This document shows, piece after piece, positions 29,331 to 38,156 of a stretch of 64,000 nt of DNA. A program made the translations under genes and the position numbers. The notes beneath the pieces were generated by a model that had not been told where the DNA came from, made no database searches, and worked only from the letters and a program-made list of their open reading frames with translations. Origin of the DNA: Bacteroides zhangwenhongii (GTDB taxonomy: Bacteria > Bacteroidota > Bacteroidia > Bacteroidales > Bacteroidaceae); contig NZ_CP059856.1 in the NCBI RefSeq assembly GCF_009193325.2, positions 1,798,001 through 1,862,000 of the forward strand, given 5' to 3'. The first letter of the stretch is position 1. The number at the start of each line of letters is the position of its first letter.

Positions 29331-30095
29331 TCAACGGTCAATCTCCAACACCATCGGACAATGATCGGAATGCACCGCCTCATTCAGAATCCGAGCACTC
29401 TTCAACCATCGGCGTACCGGCTCGCTGGTCATACAATAATCTATTCGCCAGCCTTTATTTTTGGCACGCGAATTAAAACGGTAGCTCCACCAGGTATACT
29501 CCTGTTTTTCCGGATAAAGCAGACGGAAAGAATCAATAAAGCCTGCCGAGAGAAAACGCGTCATCCATTCCCGCTCTTCGGGGAGGAAACCGCTATTCTT
29601 CGCATTACGGACAGGATCATGAATATCAATCGGTTCATGGCATATATTATAATCACCGCAAAGAATCAGATTCGGACGTGTCTTCCGCAGCTCTGTCACG
29701 TATTTCTGAAAATCCTCCAGCCACACCATCTTGAATGCCTGGCGTTCGTCCCCGCTAGTCCCCGAAGGGTGGTACACGCTTACCACCGACAAATCACCGA
29801 AGTCCGCACGGATAAAACGGCCTTCATTATCGTATGCTTCCATTCCCATCCCGTATTCCACGTGGTCAGGTTCTTGCTTGGTCAATATGGCCACTCCGCT
29901 ATATCCTTTTTTCTGTGCCGAATACAAATACGACTTATAGCCCAATGCTTCAAACACTTCCGCCGGGTATTGATCCGGCTGTAGTTTTGTCTCTTGCAGA
30001 CAAAGAATATCCAGGTTTTCCTGCGCCAGCCATTCCGGGAAACCTTTGGAGATAGCAGCACGCAAGCCGTTCACATTATAAGTTATAATCTTCAT
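29331..30095 (-). CDS. xth: Exodeoxyribonuclease III
   Basis: An AP endonuclease and 3'-5' exonuclease for base-excision repair. The 254-residue protein begins MKIITYNVNGLRAAISKGF; a second ATG directly upstream (30098) is equivalent. The active-site blocks of the EEP fold are seen: LDILCLQETKL (Glu), CGDYNICHEPIDIHDP (Asp/Asn), WRIDYCMTSEPV and VHSDHCPMVLEID (Asp-His). It starts 26 bases after the mntH stop, suggesting an mntH-xth operon. Confidence 0.95.
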   Translation of the reverse strand: MKIITYNVNGLRAAISKGFPEWLAQENLDILCLQETKLQPDQYPAEVFEALGYKSYLYSAQKKGYSGVAILTKQEPDHVEYGMGMEAYDNEGRFIRADFGDLSVVSVYHPSGTSGDERQAFKMVWLEDFQKYVTELRKTRPNLILCGDYNICHEPIDIHDPVRNAKNSGFLPEEREWMTRFLSAGFIDSFRLLYPEKQEYTWWSYRFNSRAKNKGWRIDYCMTSEPVRRWLKSARILNEAVHSDHCPMVLEIDR

Positions 30096-30124
30096 CATTA
30101 TATATTTATTGATTCACGTTTATT

Positions 30125-31378
30125 TTAGGAAAACAGAAGCATGATATTCAGTACGGATACAATTATCGCGATAGTATACAGCACAAATGTGCTCCAACGA
30201 CTATTCACATAATTCCCCATCACCTTCCGGGAAGATGTCAGTCCGACTTGCAGAAAGACCGTGAAAGGCAATTGGATACTAAGTATCATCTGCGAAATAA
30301 TCAGCCCCTTAAAAGGATCTCCGATAAAGAAAATCAGCAATAAGGCGATTCCTAGCGATAAAAGGACTCCCACTTGCGAGTGACTGTCTTTGATGTGATA
30401 AGACTCGCCGAAAATACCGGCAAAGATGGAACCTGCCGCCATCCCGCTTGTAATGGTGGACGAAATGCCCGCCATCAGCAATGCCAAAGCAAATACAATG
30501 GCAGCATTGCTGCCCAGCAACGGTTCCAGCAAGGACTTGGCCTGTTGCAGTTCCTCCACTTGAATGCCGCTTTTAAAGAAAGTCGCGGCAGCCAGCAGAA
30601 TCATGGCACTGTTAATCGCCCAACCGATAATCATTGAGAACAGCGTATCGAACAACTCATATTTCAGTACTTTCTTGATAGATGCATCATCTTTCTTGTT
30701 ATACTCGTGACTCTGTATCACTTCCGAATGCAAAAACAGGTTATGAGGCATTACCACCGCTCCCAGCACGCTCATGATTATCAGCATACTTCCTTCGGGA
30801 AACGAAGGAGTCACCCACCCCGCCGTTGCAGCCGGCCAGTCTATCTGCACCAAGAAAAGCTCATAAATAAACGAAAGTCCGATGACAGACACAAAGGCAA
30901 TGATGGAACGTTCTATTTTCTTATAGGAATTGGTGAAAAGCATGATGGACACAAAAAGCGTAGTCAGCACAGCTCCCCATACAATAGGAATATCGAACAG
31001 CATTTCCAATGCGATGGCTCCACCCAGAATCTCTGCCAGCGAAGTAGAGATGGAAGCCAGCACCGCCGTACCAAGAATAGGACGGGATACCCATTTGGGA
31101 GTATATTTGGTGGCAGCTTCCGAAAGGCAAAGTCCGGTGACAATCCCCAAGTGAGCAACATTATGTTGAAGGATGATCAGCATAATCGTGGACAAGGTAA
31201 CCACCCACAGTAATGAATAGCCGAATTCGGATCCGGCGGCAAAATTAGAAGCCCAGTTTCCGGGATCTATAAATCCGACAGTCACCAGAAGTCCCGGACC
31301 AATATATTTGAAAACATCCAGTCCGCCCAGATAGCGTTTATGATCTTTGCGTTTTAAGTCTTGAAAAAGATTCTTCAT
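30125..31378 (-). CDS. mntH: Nramp-family divalent metal transporter (Mn2+/Fe2+)
   Basis: A proton-coupled importer for manganese or iron in the inner membrane. The 417-residue protein has about 11 helices. The first carries the metal-binding motif DPGN in TVGFIDPGNWASNFAAGSEFG, and helix 6 carries MPH in GAVVMPHNLFLHSEVIQ. These residues define the Nramp metal site. A -7 box lies 25 bases upstream, and xth follows. Metal supply beside a DNA-repair gene suggests an oxidative-stress link, which is inference. Confidence 0.94.
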   Translation of the reverse strand: MKNLFQDLKRKDHKRYLGGLDVFKYIGPGLLVTVGFIDPGNWASNFAAGSEFGYSLLWVVTLSTIMLIILQHNVAHLGIVTGLCLSEAATKYTPKWVSRPILGTAVLASISTSLAEILGGAIALEMLFDIPIVWGAVLTTLFVSIMLFTNSYKKIERSIIAFVSVIGLSFIYELFLVQIDWPAATAGWVTPSFPEGSMLIIMSVLGAVVMPHNLFLHSEVIQSHEYNKKDDASIKKVLKYELFDTLFSMIIGWAINSAMILLAAATFFKSGIQVEELQQAKSLLEPLLGSNAAIVFALALLMAGISSTITSGMAAGSIFAGIFGESYHIKDSHSQVGVLLSLGIALLLIFFIGDPFKGLIISQMILSIQLPFTVFLQVGLTSSRKVMGNYVNSRWSTFVLYTIAIIVSVLNIMLLFS

Positions 31379-31402
31379 TGCTGCATAATAGTTTATTCAG
31401 TA

Positions 31403-31410
31403 CAAATATA
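31403..31410 (-). promoter_or_regulatory. -7 box of mntH
   Basis: Minus-strand TATATTTG, an exact TAnnTTTG match, 25 bases before the start codon. Confidence 0.5.
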
Positions 31411-31505
31411 CTTATAAATAACGAGTAGAGATCAATTTTGGTTCAAAATACCGACAAATAAGGAAAACGCTACTAACATCAAAAGCCCAAAGCAGTATCA
31501 TAAAA

Positions 31506-31575
31506 AAACGCGGATCAACGCAAACTTACACAAAGATTAAATTTAATCTGCGATAATTTGCGTTAATCCGCGTTT
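31506..31575. repeat. Long intergenic palindrome 3
   Basis: Imperfect arms (about 31506-31541 and 31542-31575) beginning AAACGCGGATCAACGCAAA and mirrored by TTTGCGTTAATCCGCGTTT meet at an AT-rich centre. It lies between mntH (starting upstream on minus) and the end of the TSCPD gene, so it may serve as terminator for the pheT-yebC-TSCPD run. Confidence 0.72.
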
Positions 31576-31603
31576 CCTATCTTATACTTGAGACCGGATG
31601 ATA

Positions 31604-31849
31604 TCAATACCCCATCTCATGCAATGCACGGCATAACTGGTCCGGACACGAAGTGGGTCTGCCGCCACAGCGTACTCCTTCAAGTTTACTTATCACGTCC
31701 TCCACCTTCATTCCCTTTACCAGGCGCGAAAGACCTTGAAGATTGCCGTTGCATCCTCCCCAAAAGGCCACTTCTTTCACCACTCCATCTTCCACATTCA
31801 GTTCGATGTTGGTGCTGCAAGTGCCTTTCGTCTTATAAACATATTCCAT
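31604..31849 (-). CDS. TSCPD-domain protein
   Basis: An 81-residue protein ending GGRPTSCPDQLCRALHEMGY, with the motif TSCPD that names the domain, and beginning MEYVYKTKGTCSTNIELNVEDGVV. The domain is also found at the end of some ribonucleotide reductases, but stand-alone forms have no proven function. The conserved cysteines suggest metal binding or redox. It begins 6 bases after yebC ends, so it is co-transcribed with pheT-yebC. Confidence 0.88.
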   Translation of the reverse strand: MEYVYKTKGTCSTNIELNVEDGVVKEVAFWGGCNGNLQGLSRLVKGMKVEDVISKLEGVRCGGRPTSCPDQLCRALHEMGY

Positions 31850-31855
31850 GAGCTG

Positions 31856-32590
31856 TTATTCTTCGCCTTCCGGTTGCATATTGGTATAAACGGTCTGTAC
31901 GTCGTCAAATTCTTCCAAACGTTCCACCATCTTATCTAATGTCTCACGCTGTTCCGGAGTAACCTCTTTCAGATCGTTCGGGATATAAGTGAAATCTCCA
32001 CCGACATCTTCGAAACCACATTCCTCCAAATGTTTCTGAATGGCGGCATAGCTCTTAGGATCACCATAGATCGTAATTGTTCCTTCTTCCCTATCTTCAT
32101 CATATTCATCTTCCACATTATAATCTATCAGGTCAAGAATCAGCTCTTCCATATCCAAGTCCTCTTTCTTCTTGAAAGTGAAAACACACTTATGGTCGAA
32201 AAGGAATGCCAAAGAACCCATTGTACCCAAGTTCCCGCCGAATTTGTTGAAAACGGAACGCACGTCCGCTACGGTACGGGTAGGGTTGTCGGTAAGTGTA
32301 TCTACGAATACAGCTACTCCGTGAGGACCGTATCCCTCATACGTCATGCCCTTATAGTCACTCTGGTCTTTACCCATCGCATTCTTGATGGCACGCTCGA
32401 TGTTATCCTTCGGCATATTTTCACGCTTACAAGTAGCGATCACCGAACGGAGTGTCGGGTTGTTTTCAGGTTCCGGACCACCTGCCTTTACAGCAATAGC
32501 GATTTGTTTACCCAGTCTTGTAAATGTTTTAGCCATGTGGCCCCATCTCTTCAGCTTGGTAGCTTTTCTATATTCAAATGCTCTTCCCAT
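31856..32590 (-). CDS. yebC: YebC/PmpR-family protein
   Basis: A 244-residue protein of the DUF28/TACO1 family, long called a transcriptional regulator and now linked to translation of difficult proline-rich stretches. The start MGRAFEYRKATKLKRWGHMAKTFTRLGKQI is diagnostic, as are RENMPKDNIERAIKNA and GYGPHGVAVFVDTLTDNPTRTVADVRS. Acidic segments near the end are normal for the family. It lies 31 bases after pheT and 6 before the TSCPD gene. Confidence 0.95.
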   Translation of the reverse strand: MGRAFEYRKATKLKRWGHMAKTFTRLGKQIAIAVKAGGPEPENNPTLRSVIATCKRENMPKDNIERAIKNAMGKDQSDYKGMTYEGYGPHGVAVFVDTLTDNPTRTVADVRSVFNKFGGNLGTMGSLAFLFDHKCVFTFKKKEDLDMEELILDLIDYNVEDEYDEDREEGTITIYGDPKSYAAIQKHLEECGFEDVGGDFTYIPNDLKEVTPEQRETLDKMVERLEEFDDVQTVYTNMQPEGEE

Positions 32591-32621
32591 TGGTTTATAT
32601 TTTTAGATTGAAATTTTAAAC

Positions 32622-35084
32622 TTATCTAAGTTTGGCTCCCAGTTTATCTTCCAGGTTTTTCACCAGTTTCGACATGATCTTATCAATCATCTTATCGTTC
32701 AATGTCTGGCTCTCGTCTTGAAGCAAGAAGCTGACCGCATACGATTTCTTACCAGCTTCCAGATTCTTGCCTTCATATACATCGAAGAGTTCCACTTCTT
32801 TCAGCAACTTCTTCTCTGTCTCGTAAGCGATCTTCTCGATTTCGGCAAACTGCACATTCTTGTCGAGCAGCAAAGCCAAATCGCGCCGTACAGCCGGGAA
32901 CTTGGAAAGCTCCTTGTAGCTGACCTTAACCGAACGGACCGCTTTCAACAATTCTTTCCAGTTCAAGTCAGCGAAATAAACTTCATTGTCTATATCGAAC
33001 GCTTTCAGCAGCTTCTTAGTAACTACACCAAAAGAAGCAAGGCGTTTGCCACCCTTCGTATGGACAGACAGTGCGGCAGCAAAGATATCATCAGCCAGAT
33101 TGCCTATCACCAGATTGTGCAAATCCAGTCCTAAACGTTTCAAGATATTCTCCACGTATGCTTTCAGCTCATATACCGAACTGTTCTCATCCGGATGCGC
33201 CCATGAGTTGGAAACCTTCTTGCCTGTAACCCACAGACCCAAATGATAATCTTCCGAATAAGGAGCCAACGCTTTTTCCGGGTTCTTCTTGTCCCCGTCG
33301 AAATAATAGCAATTACCAAATTCAAAGAATTTCAGATCCGCATTTTTACGATTGGCATTATGGGCAATGCTTTCCAATCCGCCGAACAGCAAAGTCTGGC
33401 GCATAGCGTTCAAATCAGCGCTTAGCGGATTCAACAGCATAACCAGGCGATTGGAAGGATAAGTTTCCAGACCGTCATAATAAGCCGCACGGGTCAATGA
33501 GTTGTTCAATATTTCATTGAATCCACAGCCCACCAATTGTTCGGCAACCAGATTCTGCAATTTATTCGACTTGTCATGCTCGCCTTTAGTAGTCAGACTG
33601 GATTTCAACGTAGTCGGAATTTCCACATTATTATATCCGTAGATGCGGAGAATATCCTCAATCACGTCACAATCACGCTGCACATCCACACGATAAGGAG
33701 GAACGGCCAATGTCAGTCCTTCCGCCGTCTCATTGGTTATCTTCATTTCCAGGCTCGTCACAATGCTCTTGATTGTCTCTACCGGAATCACTTTACCAAT
33801 CAGCGAATGTACTTTCTCGTAAGACAGGTCTACTATGAAATCCTGTGCAGGAGCAGTATATACATCTTTTATTTCAGAAGAGATAGTACCGCCTGCCAAC
33901 TCTTTTACCATTATGGCAGCCAGTTTCAGACAGTAAATCACACTATTCGGGTCGATGCCGCGTTCAAAGCGGAAAGAAGCATCGGTATTCAAGCCGTGAC
34001 GGCGTGCCGTCTTACGCACCCATGTAGGATGGAAATAAGCACTTTCGATGAAAACATCCGTTGTAGCTTCCGTAGAACCGGAATCCAATCCGCCAAATAC
34101 GCCTGCAATGCACATGGCTTCTTCCTTATTGCAAATCATCAGGTCGCGGTCACTCAGCTTACGTTCCACCTCATCCAGCGTAACGAACGGAGTTCCTTCG
34201 GGCATTGTCTTTACGATAACTTCATTACCCTTTATCTTACCGGCATCAAAGCAATGCAACGGTTGTCCGAAAGCATGAACAATGTAATTAGTGACATCCA
34301 CTACATTATTAATAGGACGCACACCGATCAGGCGCAATTTATTCTGCAACCATTCCGGACTTTCCTTTACGGTCACTCCTTTCACGGTAACACCGGCATA
34401 ATGCGGACACGCTTCACTGTTTTCAACCTTTACTTCGATATCCAAATCATGGCTTTCCACTTTAAAGTCGTCCACCGACGGACGTTGCAGGGTTGCCTGC
34501 TTACCATTCTGAATCAGATAAGCATACAAGTCACGGGCTACCCCGTAGTGAGAGCAGGCATCCGCACGGTTAGGCGTGATATCCACTTCAAGCACATAAT
34601 CGCTCTTGATATTATAATAATCTTTGGCAAGAGTACCCGGAACAGCATCTTCCGGCAAAACGATGATACCTGCATGATCCGTACCGATACCGATTTCATC
34701 TTCAGCACAAATCATACCTGTAGATTCTACACCGCGGATTTTTGATTTTTTGATGGTAAAGCATTCGTCCCCGTCATAGAGTTTTGTCCCCAACGTAGCG
34801 ACTACCACTTTTTGTCCGGCAGCCACGTTCGGAGCTCCACAAACGATCTGCACCGGATCGCCTTCTCCCAGATTGACAGTAGTAATGTGCAGATGGTCCG
34901 AATTAGGATGTTCCACACAGGTCAGCACTTCGCCGATCACAAGTCCCTCCAAACCACCTTTAATGGTCTGCACTTCTTCCACACCACCTGTTTCCAAGCC
35001 GATAGAAGTCAACGCAGCCGCCGTTTCATCAGGCGTCAAATCGAAGTTGACATACTCTTTCAGCCAGTTATAAGAGATATTCAT
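32622..35084 (-). CDS. pheT: Phenylalanine--tRNA ligase beta subunit
   Basis: Charges tRNA-Phe together with the alpha subunit PheS, which is not in this window. The 820-residue protein has an N-terminal tRNA-binding OB fold (residues about 40-150, ending CAEDEIGIGTDHAGI), then B3/B4 editing and B5 domains (VVDVTNYIVHAFGQPLHCFD; RFERGIDPNSV). The C-terminal FDX-ACB anticodon-binding domain includes KFPAVRRDLALLLDKNVQFAEIEKIA. Length fits the family. It is the first gene of the pheT-yebC-TSCPD operon with a -7 box 34 bases upstream. Confidence 0.97.
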   Translation of the reverse strand: MNISYNWLKEYVNFDLTPDETAAALTSIGLETGGVEEVQTIKGGLEGLVIGEVLTCVEHPNSDHLHITTVNLGEGDPVQIVCGAPNVAAGQKVVVATLGTKLYDGDECFTIKKSKIRGVESTGMICAEDEIGIGTDHAGIIVLPEDAVPGTLAKDYYNIKSDYVLEVDITPNRADACSHYGVARDLYAYLIQNGKQATLQRPSVDDFKVESHDLDIEVKVENSEACPHYAGVTVKGVTVKESPEWLQNKLRLIGVRPINNVVDVTNYIVHAFGQPLHCFDAGKIKGNEVIVKTMPEGTPFVTLDEVERKLSDRDLMICNKEEAMCIAGVFGGLDSGSTEATTDVFIESAYFHPTWVRKTARRHGLNTDASFRFERGIDPNSVIYCLKLAAIMVKELAGGTISSEIKDVYTAPAQDFIVDLSYEKVHSLIGKVIPVETIKSIVTSLEMKITNETAEGLTLAVPPYRVDVQRDCDVIEDILRIYGYNNVEIPTTLKSSLTTKGEHDKSNKLQNLVAEQLVGCGFNEILNNSLTRAAYYDGLETYPSNRLVMLLNPLSADLNAMRQTLLFGGLESIAHNANRKNADLKFFEFGNCYYFDGDKKNPEKALAPYSEDYHLGLWVTGKKVSNSWAHPDENSSVYELKAYVENILKRLGLDLHNLVIGNLADDIFAAALSVHTKGGKRLASFGVVTKKLLKAFDIDNEVYFADLNWKELLKAVRSVKVSYKELSKFPAVRRDLALLLDKNVQFAEIEKIAYETEKKLLKEVELFDVYEGKNLEAGKKSYAVSFLLQDESQTLNDKMIDKIMSKLVKNLEDKLGAKLR

Positions 35085-35118
35085 ATAGTTAATTTTTTAT
35101 TGTTTCTCAAAAGATTCG

Positions 35119-35126
35119 CAAAGTTA
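35119..35126 (-). promoter_or_regulatory. -7 box of the pheT operon
   Basis: Minus-strand TAACTTTG, an exact TAnnTTTG match 34 bases before pheT. Confidence 0.55.
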
Positions 35127-35173
35127 ATAAGATTTTTCGGTTGACCGAAAAGGTTAGATAAAAAATTGCAGGT

Positions 35174-35342
35174 TATTTCACCACAGAGGATGCAGAGGAC
35201 ACAGAGGATATCGGAAAGATGAAAAATAAGTGTAAATCCGTAATAAGCAAAGTGTGTATAATTAACTTATAAACTAATTAAACATGAGTACTTAAATAAA
35301 AAGAAAAAACTCTGTGTCCTCAGTGTCCTCTGTGGTGAAATA
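35174..35342. repeat. Long intergenic palindrome 4, with a 100-base centre
   Basis: Arms of 33 bases (35174-35206 and 35310-35342) match inversely with three differences and start TATTTCACCACAGAGGA. Unlike the other three palindromes the arms are separated by about 103 AT-rich bases without a reading frame. It sits between the dnaB end and the pheT promoter. Confidence 0.8.
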
Positions 35343-35350
35343 ATACGCAA

Positions 35351-36919
35351 CTAAAATGGCAAAGGTCCATCCCCTCCTACCGGTGCCCCGAACGGATTAC
35401 CCGACTGCGGAGTAAAGTCCGGTGCCGACGGTGGCGGAACAGAACCGGCTCCTCCGGCATTCATCTTAGACCCCAGCATAGCACCGGCAGGCTCACCCGG
35501 CATAGGAATCACCATGTCATCCTCCGGATTTGAGAAACGGGTATACTCACCTTTGAATCGGAGCAGCACTTCACCCACCGCACCGTTACGATGCTTGGCT
35601 ATCACAATCTCTGCCATACCGCGAAGGTCATTACCACGATCATCCTGATAAATTTTGTAATATTCCGGACGGTGGATAAAACATACCATATCGGCATCCT
35701 GCTCGATGGCTCCCGATTCACGAAGGTCGCTCAACTGCGGACGTTTGCCATCAATTCCTTCACGGCTCTCCACACCACGATTCAACTGCGACAATGCGAC
35801 AATCGGGATGTTCAGCTCCTTCGCCAATCCCTTCAGTGAACGTGAAATAGTGCTGACCTCCTCCTGACGGCTTCCGAACGCCATTCCACTAGCATTCATC
35901 AACTGCAAGTAGTCAATAATAATGATTTTCACCCCATGTTCACGCACCAGACGACGGGCTTTCGTACGAAGCTCAAACACCGACAGAGAGGGAGTATCAT
36001 CCACATACAGCGGTGCATCCAACAAATCCTTCAGTTTATAATCCAATTGCTGCCATTCATAATTCGCCAACTGTCCGCTTTTTATTTTCTCACTCGGAAT
36101 CTCGCAGACATTCGTAATCAGACGATTCACCAACTGGACATTACTCATTTCAAGAGAAAACAACGCTACCGGGTTACGATAATCGACGGCTATATTCTTC
36201 GCCATAGAAAGGACGAAAGCTGTCTTACCCATCGCAGGACGGGCGGCAATAATAATAAGGTCGGAGTTCTGCCAACCGGAAGTCATCTTGTCCAGCTTCG
36301 TAAAACCACTTTCAAGGCCACTCAATCCGTCCGTTCGTGCCGCTGCCTTCTGAATCAGCTTATACGCTTCGTCAATCACCGGATTGATCTGCGTGTAGTC
36401 CTTCTTCATGTTCTGCTGCGAAATCTCAAAAAGCTTTCCTTCGGCTTCCTGCATCAGATCGTCCACATCCAGCGTTTCATCAAACGCCTTACTCTGAATG
36501 TTACTGGTAAAAGTAATCAACTCGCGCGCCAATGATTTCTGTGCTATGATGCGTGCATGATATTCAATATGCGCCGAAGAGGCCACTTTGCTACTCAACT
36601 GAGTAATATAGAACGGACCTCCGACCTCTTCCAGCTCTCCGCGTTTGCTAAGCTGTTCCTTTACAGTCAGAATATCCACCGGCTTCTGATTTACGGCAAG
36701 ATCGGTGATAGCGGCATAGATCAGTTGATGCCGGTGTTCATAAAAAGATTCGGGACGAAGAATTTCACTCACCAACGAATAAGCGTCCTTCTCAATCATC
36801 AAAGCCCCCAATACCGCTTCTTCCAGCTCAGGTGCCTGCGGCTGAATACGTCCATAATCATTTACCGGTTGCACTTTAGCAGACTTCGTATTGCGGGTGT
36901 TTCTTCTCTGTTCGGCCAT
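35351..36919 (-). CDS. dnaB: Replicative DNA helicase DnaB
   Basis: The hexameric 5'-3' helicase of the replication fork. The 522-residue protein has the N-terminal primase-binding domain (LEEAVLGALMIEKDAYSLVSEIL) and the RecA-like motor with Walker A AARPAMGKTAFVLSMA, H1a SLEMS, Walker B IIIIDYLQLM, SQLNRGVE and the arginine-finger region HRPEYY. The C-terminal tail after about residue 480 is glycine- and proline-rich (GGAGSVPPPSAPDF) and looks disordered. A -7 box lies upstream and a palindrome follows the stop. Confidence 0.96.
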   Translation of the reverse strand: MAEQRRNTRNTKSAKVQPVNDYGRIQPQAPELEEAVLGALMIEKDAYSLVSEILRPESFYEHRHQLIYAAITDLAVNQKPVDILTVKEQLSKRGELEEVGGPFYITQLSSKVASSAHIEYHARIIAQKSLARELITFTSNIQSKAFDETLDVDDLMQEAEGKLFEISQQNMKKDYTQINPVIDEAYKLIQKAAARTDGLSGLESGFTKLDKMTSGWQNSDLIIIAARPAMGKTAFVLSMAKNIAVDYRNPVALFSLEMSNVQLVNRLITNVCEIPSEKIKSGQLANYEWQQLDYKLKDLLDAPLYVDDTPSLSVFELRTKARRLVREHGVKIIIIDYLQLMNASGMAFGSRQEEVSTISRSLKGLAKELNIPIVALSQLNRGVESREGIDGKRPQLSDLRESGAIEQDADMVCFIHRPEYYKIYQDDRGNDLRGMAEIVIAKHRNGAVGEVLLRFKGEYTRFSNPEDDMVIPMPGEPAGAMLGSKMNAGGAGSVPPPSAPDFTPQSGNPFGAPVGGDGPLPF

Positions 36920-37004
36920 TAATTCAATTAAAAATTAAAGATTAAAAACTAAAAGTTACGACTGGACATATTCATTCATAACAGATTTCTTCCGGTCGAG
37001 AGGA

Positions 37005-37012
37005 CAAAGATA
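37005..37012 (-). promoter_or_regulatory. -7 box of dnaB
   Basis: Minus-strand TATCTTTG, an exact TAnnTTTG match 85 bases before the dnaB start. Confidence 0.5.
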
Positions 37013-37056
37013 GAACATAATCACGAAGAATAGATAAGGAAAAATGAAGTTTTTAC

Positions 37057-37064
37057 TAACTTTG
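37057..37064 (+). promoter_or_regulatory. -7 box of ispE
   Basis: TAACTTTG, an exact TAnnTTTG match 38 bases before the ispE start and divergent from the dnaB box. Confidence 0.55.
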
Positions 37065-37102
37065 TCCCCTGTGTCGCTTTTTCTTTAATTTTTAATCTTT
37101 AA

Positions 37103-37936
37103 ATGAATATGATTGCTTTTCCCAATATCAAAATAAACTTGGGGCTTTCCATTACGGAAAAACGCCCGGACGGATACCATAATCTGGAAACAGTGTTCTA
37201 TCCGGTGGCTTTGGAAGATGCGCTGGAAATCCGTACTTCTCCCGACACTGACCGGAAATTTACCCTTTACCAACACGGAATGGAAATAGCGGGCAAGCCG
37301 GAAGATAATCTGGTGGTAAAAGCCTATCTGTTGATGGATAAGGAATTCCATCTTCCTCCTGTAGAGATCCATCTATATAAACACATTCCTTCCGGAGCCG
37401 GACTGGGTGGAGGATCATCCGATGCAGCTTTCATGCTGAAGTTGCTCAATAATCATTATCAGTTAGGGGTATCTGAAGAACAATTGGAGGTATACGCTGC
37501 CACTTTGGGAGCAGACTGTGCTTTCTTTATCAAAAACAGACCGACTTTTGCCGAAGGAATCGGTAATATCTTTTCTCCGGTCGATCTTTCATTAAGCGGC
37601 TACCAAATCATGATTATCAAACCGGATGTGTTCGTATCCACTCGGGAAGCTTTTGCAAACATCCGCCCTCATCATCCGGAATATCCCGTCAAAGAGGTCA
37701 TCCGACGTCCGGTTACAGAGTGGAAAGATACCCTGATCAATGATTTCGAAGCCAGCGTATTCCCGCAACATCCCATCATCGGAAATATAAAAAAAGAGCT
37801 CTATCATCACGGAGCGATCTACGCATCCATGAGCGGTTCCGGCTCTTCAGTTTTCGGACTGTTCGCACCCGATGCACTGTTACCGGAAATTGATTGGGGA
37901 ACGGATACGTTCTGCTTCACAGGAACACTTAAATAA
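37103..37936 (+). CDS. ispE: 4-diphosphocytidyl-2-C-methyl-D-erythritol kinase
   Basis: The ATP-dependent kinase of the non-mevalonate (MEP) isoprenoid pathway. The 277-residue GHMP-kinase begins [31 protein letters not shown], with the catalytic-lysine region. It holds the glycine-rich ATP loop [21 protein letters not shown] and ends with the third GHMP motif [15 protein letters not shown]. Length is normal. It is a single-gene unit, followed directly by a hairpin. Confidence 0.95.
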   Translation: MNMIAFPNIKINLGLSITEKRPDGYHNLETVFYPVALEDALEIRTSPDTDRKFTLYQHGMEIAGKPEDNLVVKAYLLMDKEFHLPPVEIHLYKHIPSGAGLGGGSSDAAFMLKLLNNHYQLGVSEEQLEVYAATLGADCAFFIKNRPTFAEGIGNIFSPVDLSLSGYQIMIIKPDVFVSTREAFANIRPHHPEYPVKEVIRRPVTEWKDTLINDFEASVFPQHPIIGNIKKELYHHGAIYASMSGSGSSVFGLFAPDALLPEIDWGTDTFCFTGTLK

Positions 37937-37938
37937 AA

Positions 37939-37968
37939 ACGGTACCACGACTCACGTCGTAGTACCGT
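37939..37968 (+). terminator. Hairpin after ispE, without a T tract
   Basis: Arms ACGGTACCACGAC and GTCGTAGTACCGT pair with one mismatch around a four-base loop, 3 bases after the ispE stop. The following sequence is CACAACACAAAC rather than T-rich, so it may protect the 3' end or assist termination. The next 188 bases to galE show no gene. Confidence 0.5.
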
Positions 37969-38156
37969 CACAACACAAACACAAAATAAAACACGACAAA
38001 ACTACTGTGCAATCTACCTGTCTATACCAAAGAAGTATAAGTACTGCTCTTGTATATTCACATACCCGCAAACAGCTTCAGGTCGATCACATCAAATTAA
38101 ACAAATCTACATTGATTTGTTTGAGCTATTAGATGATAAAACAAAAAAATGCTATT

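Noticed and set aside
33537..34745. Open frame of 402 codons on the plus strand
   Set aside because: Lies opposite pheT and has no family features; a shadow of codon bias.
36925..37101. AT-rich inverted stretches (AAAATTAAAGATTAAAAA and its mirror before ispE)
   Set aside because: Low-complexity AT sequence common before start codons in this genus; no stable structure or conserved motif beyond the two divergent -7 boxes.
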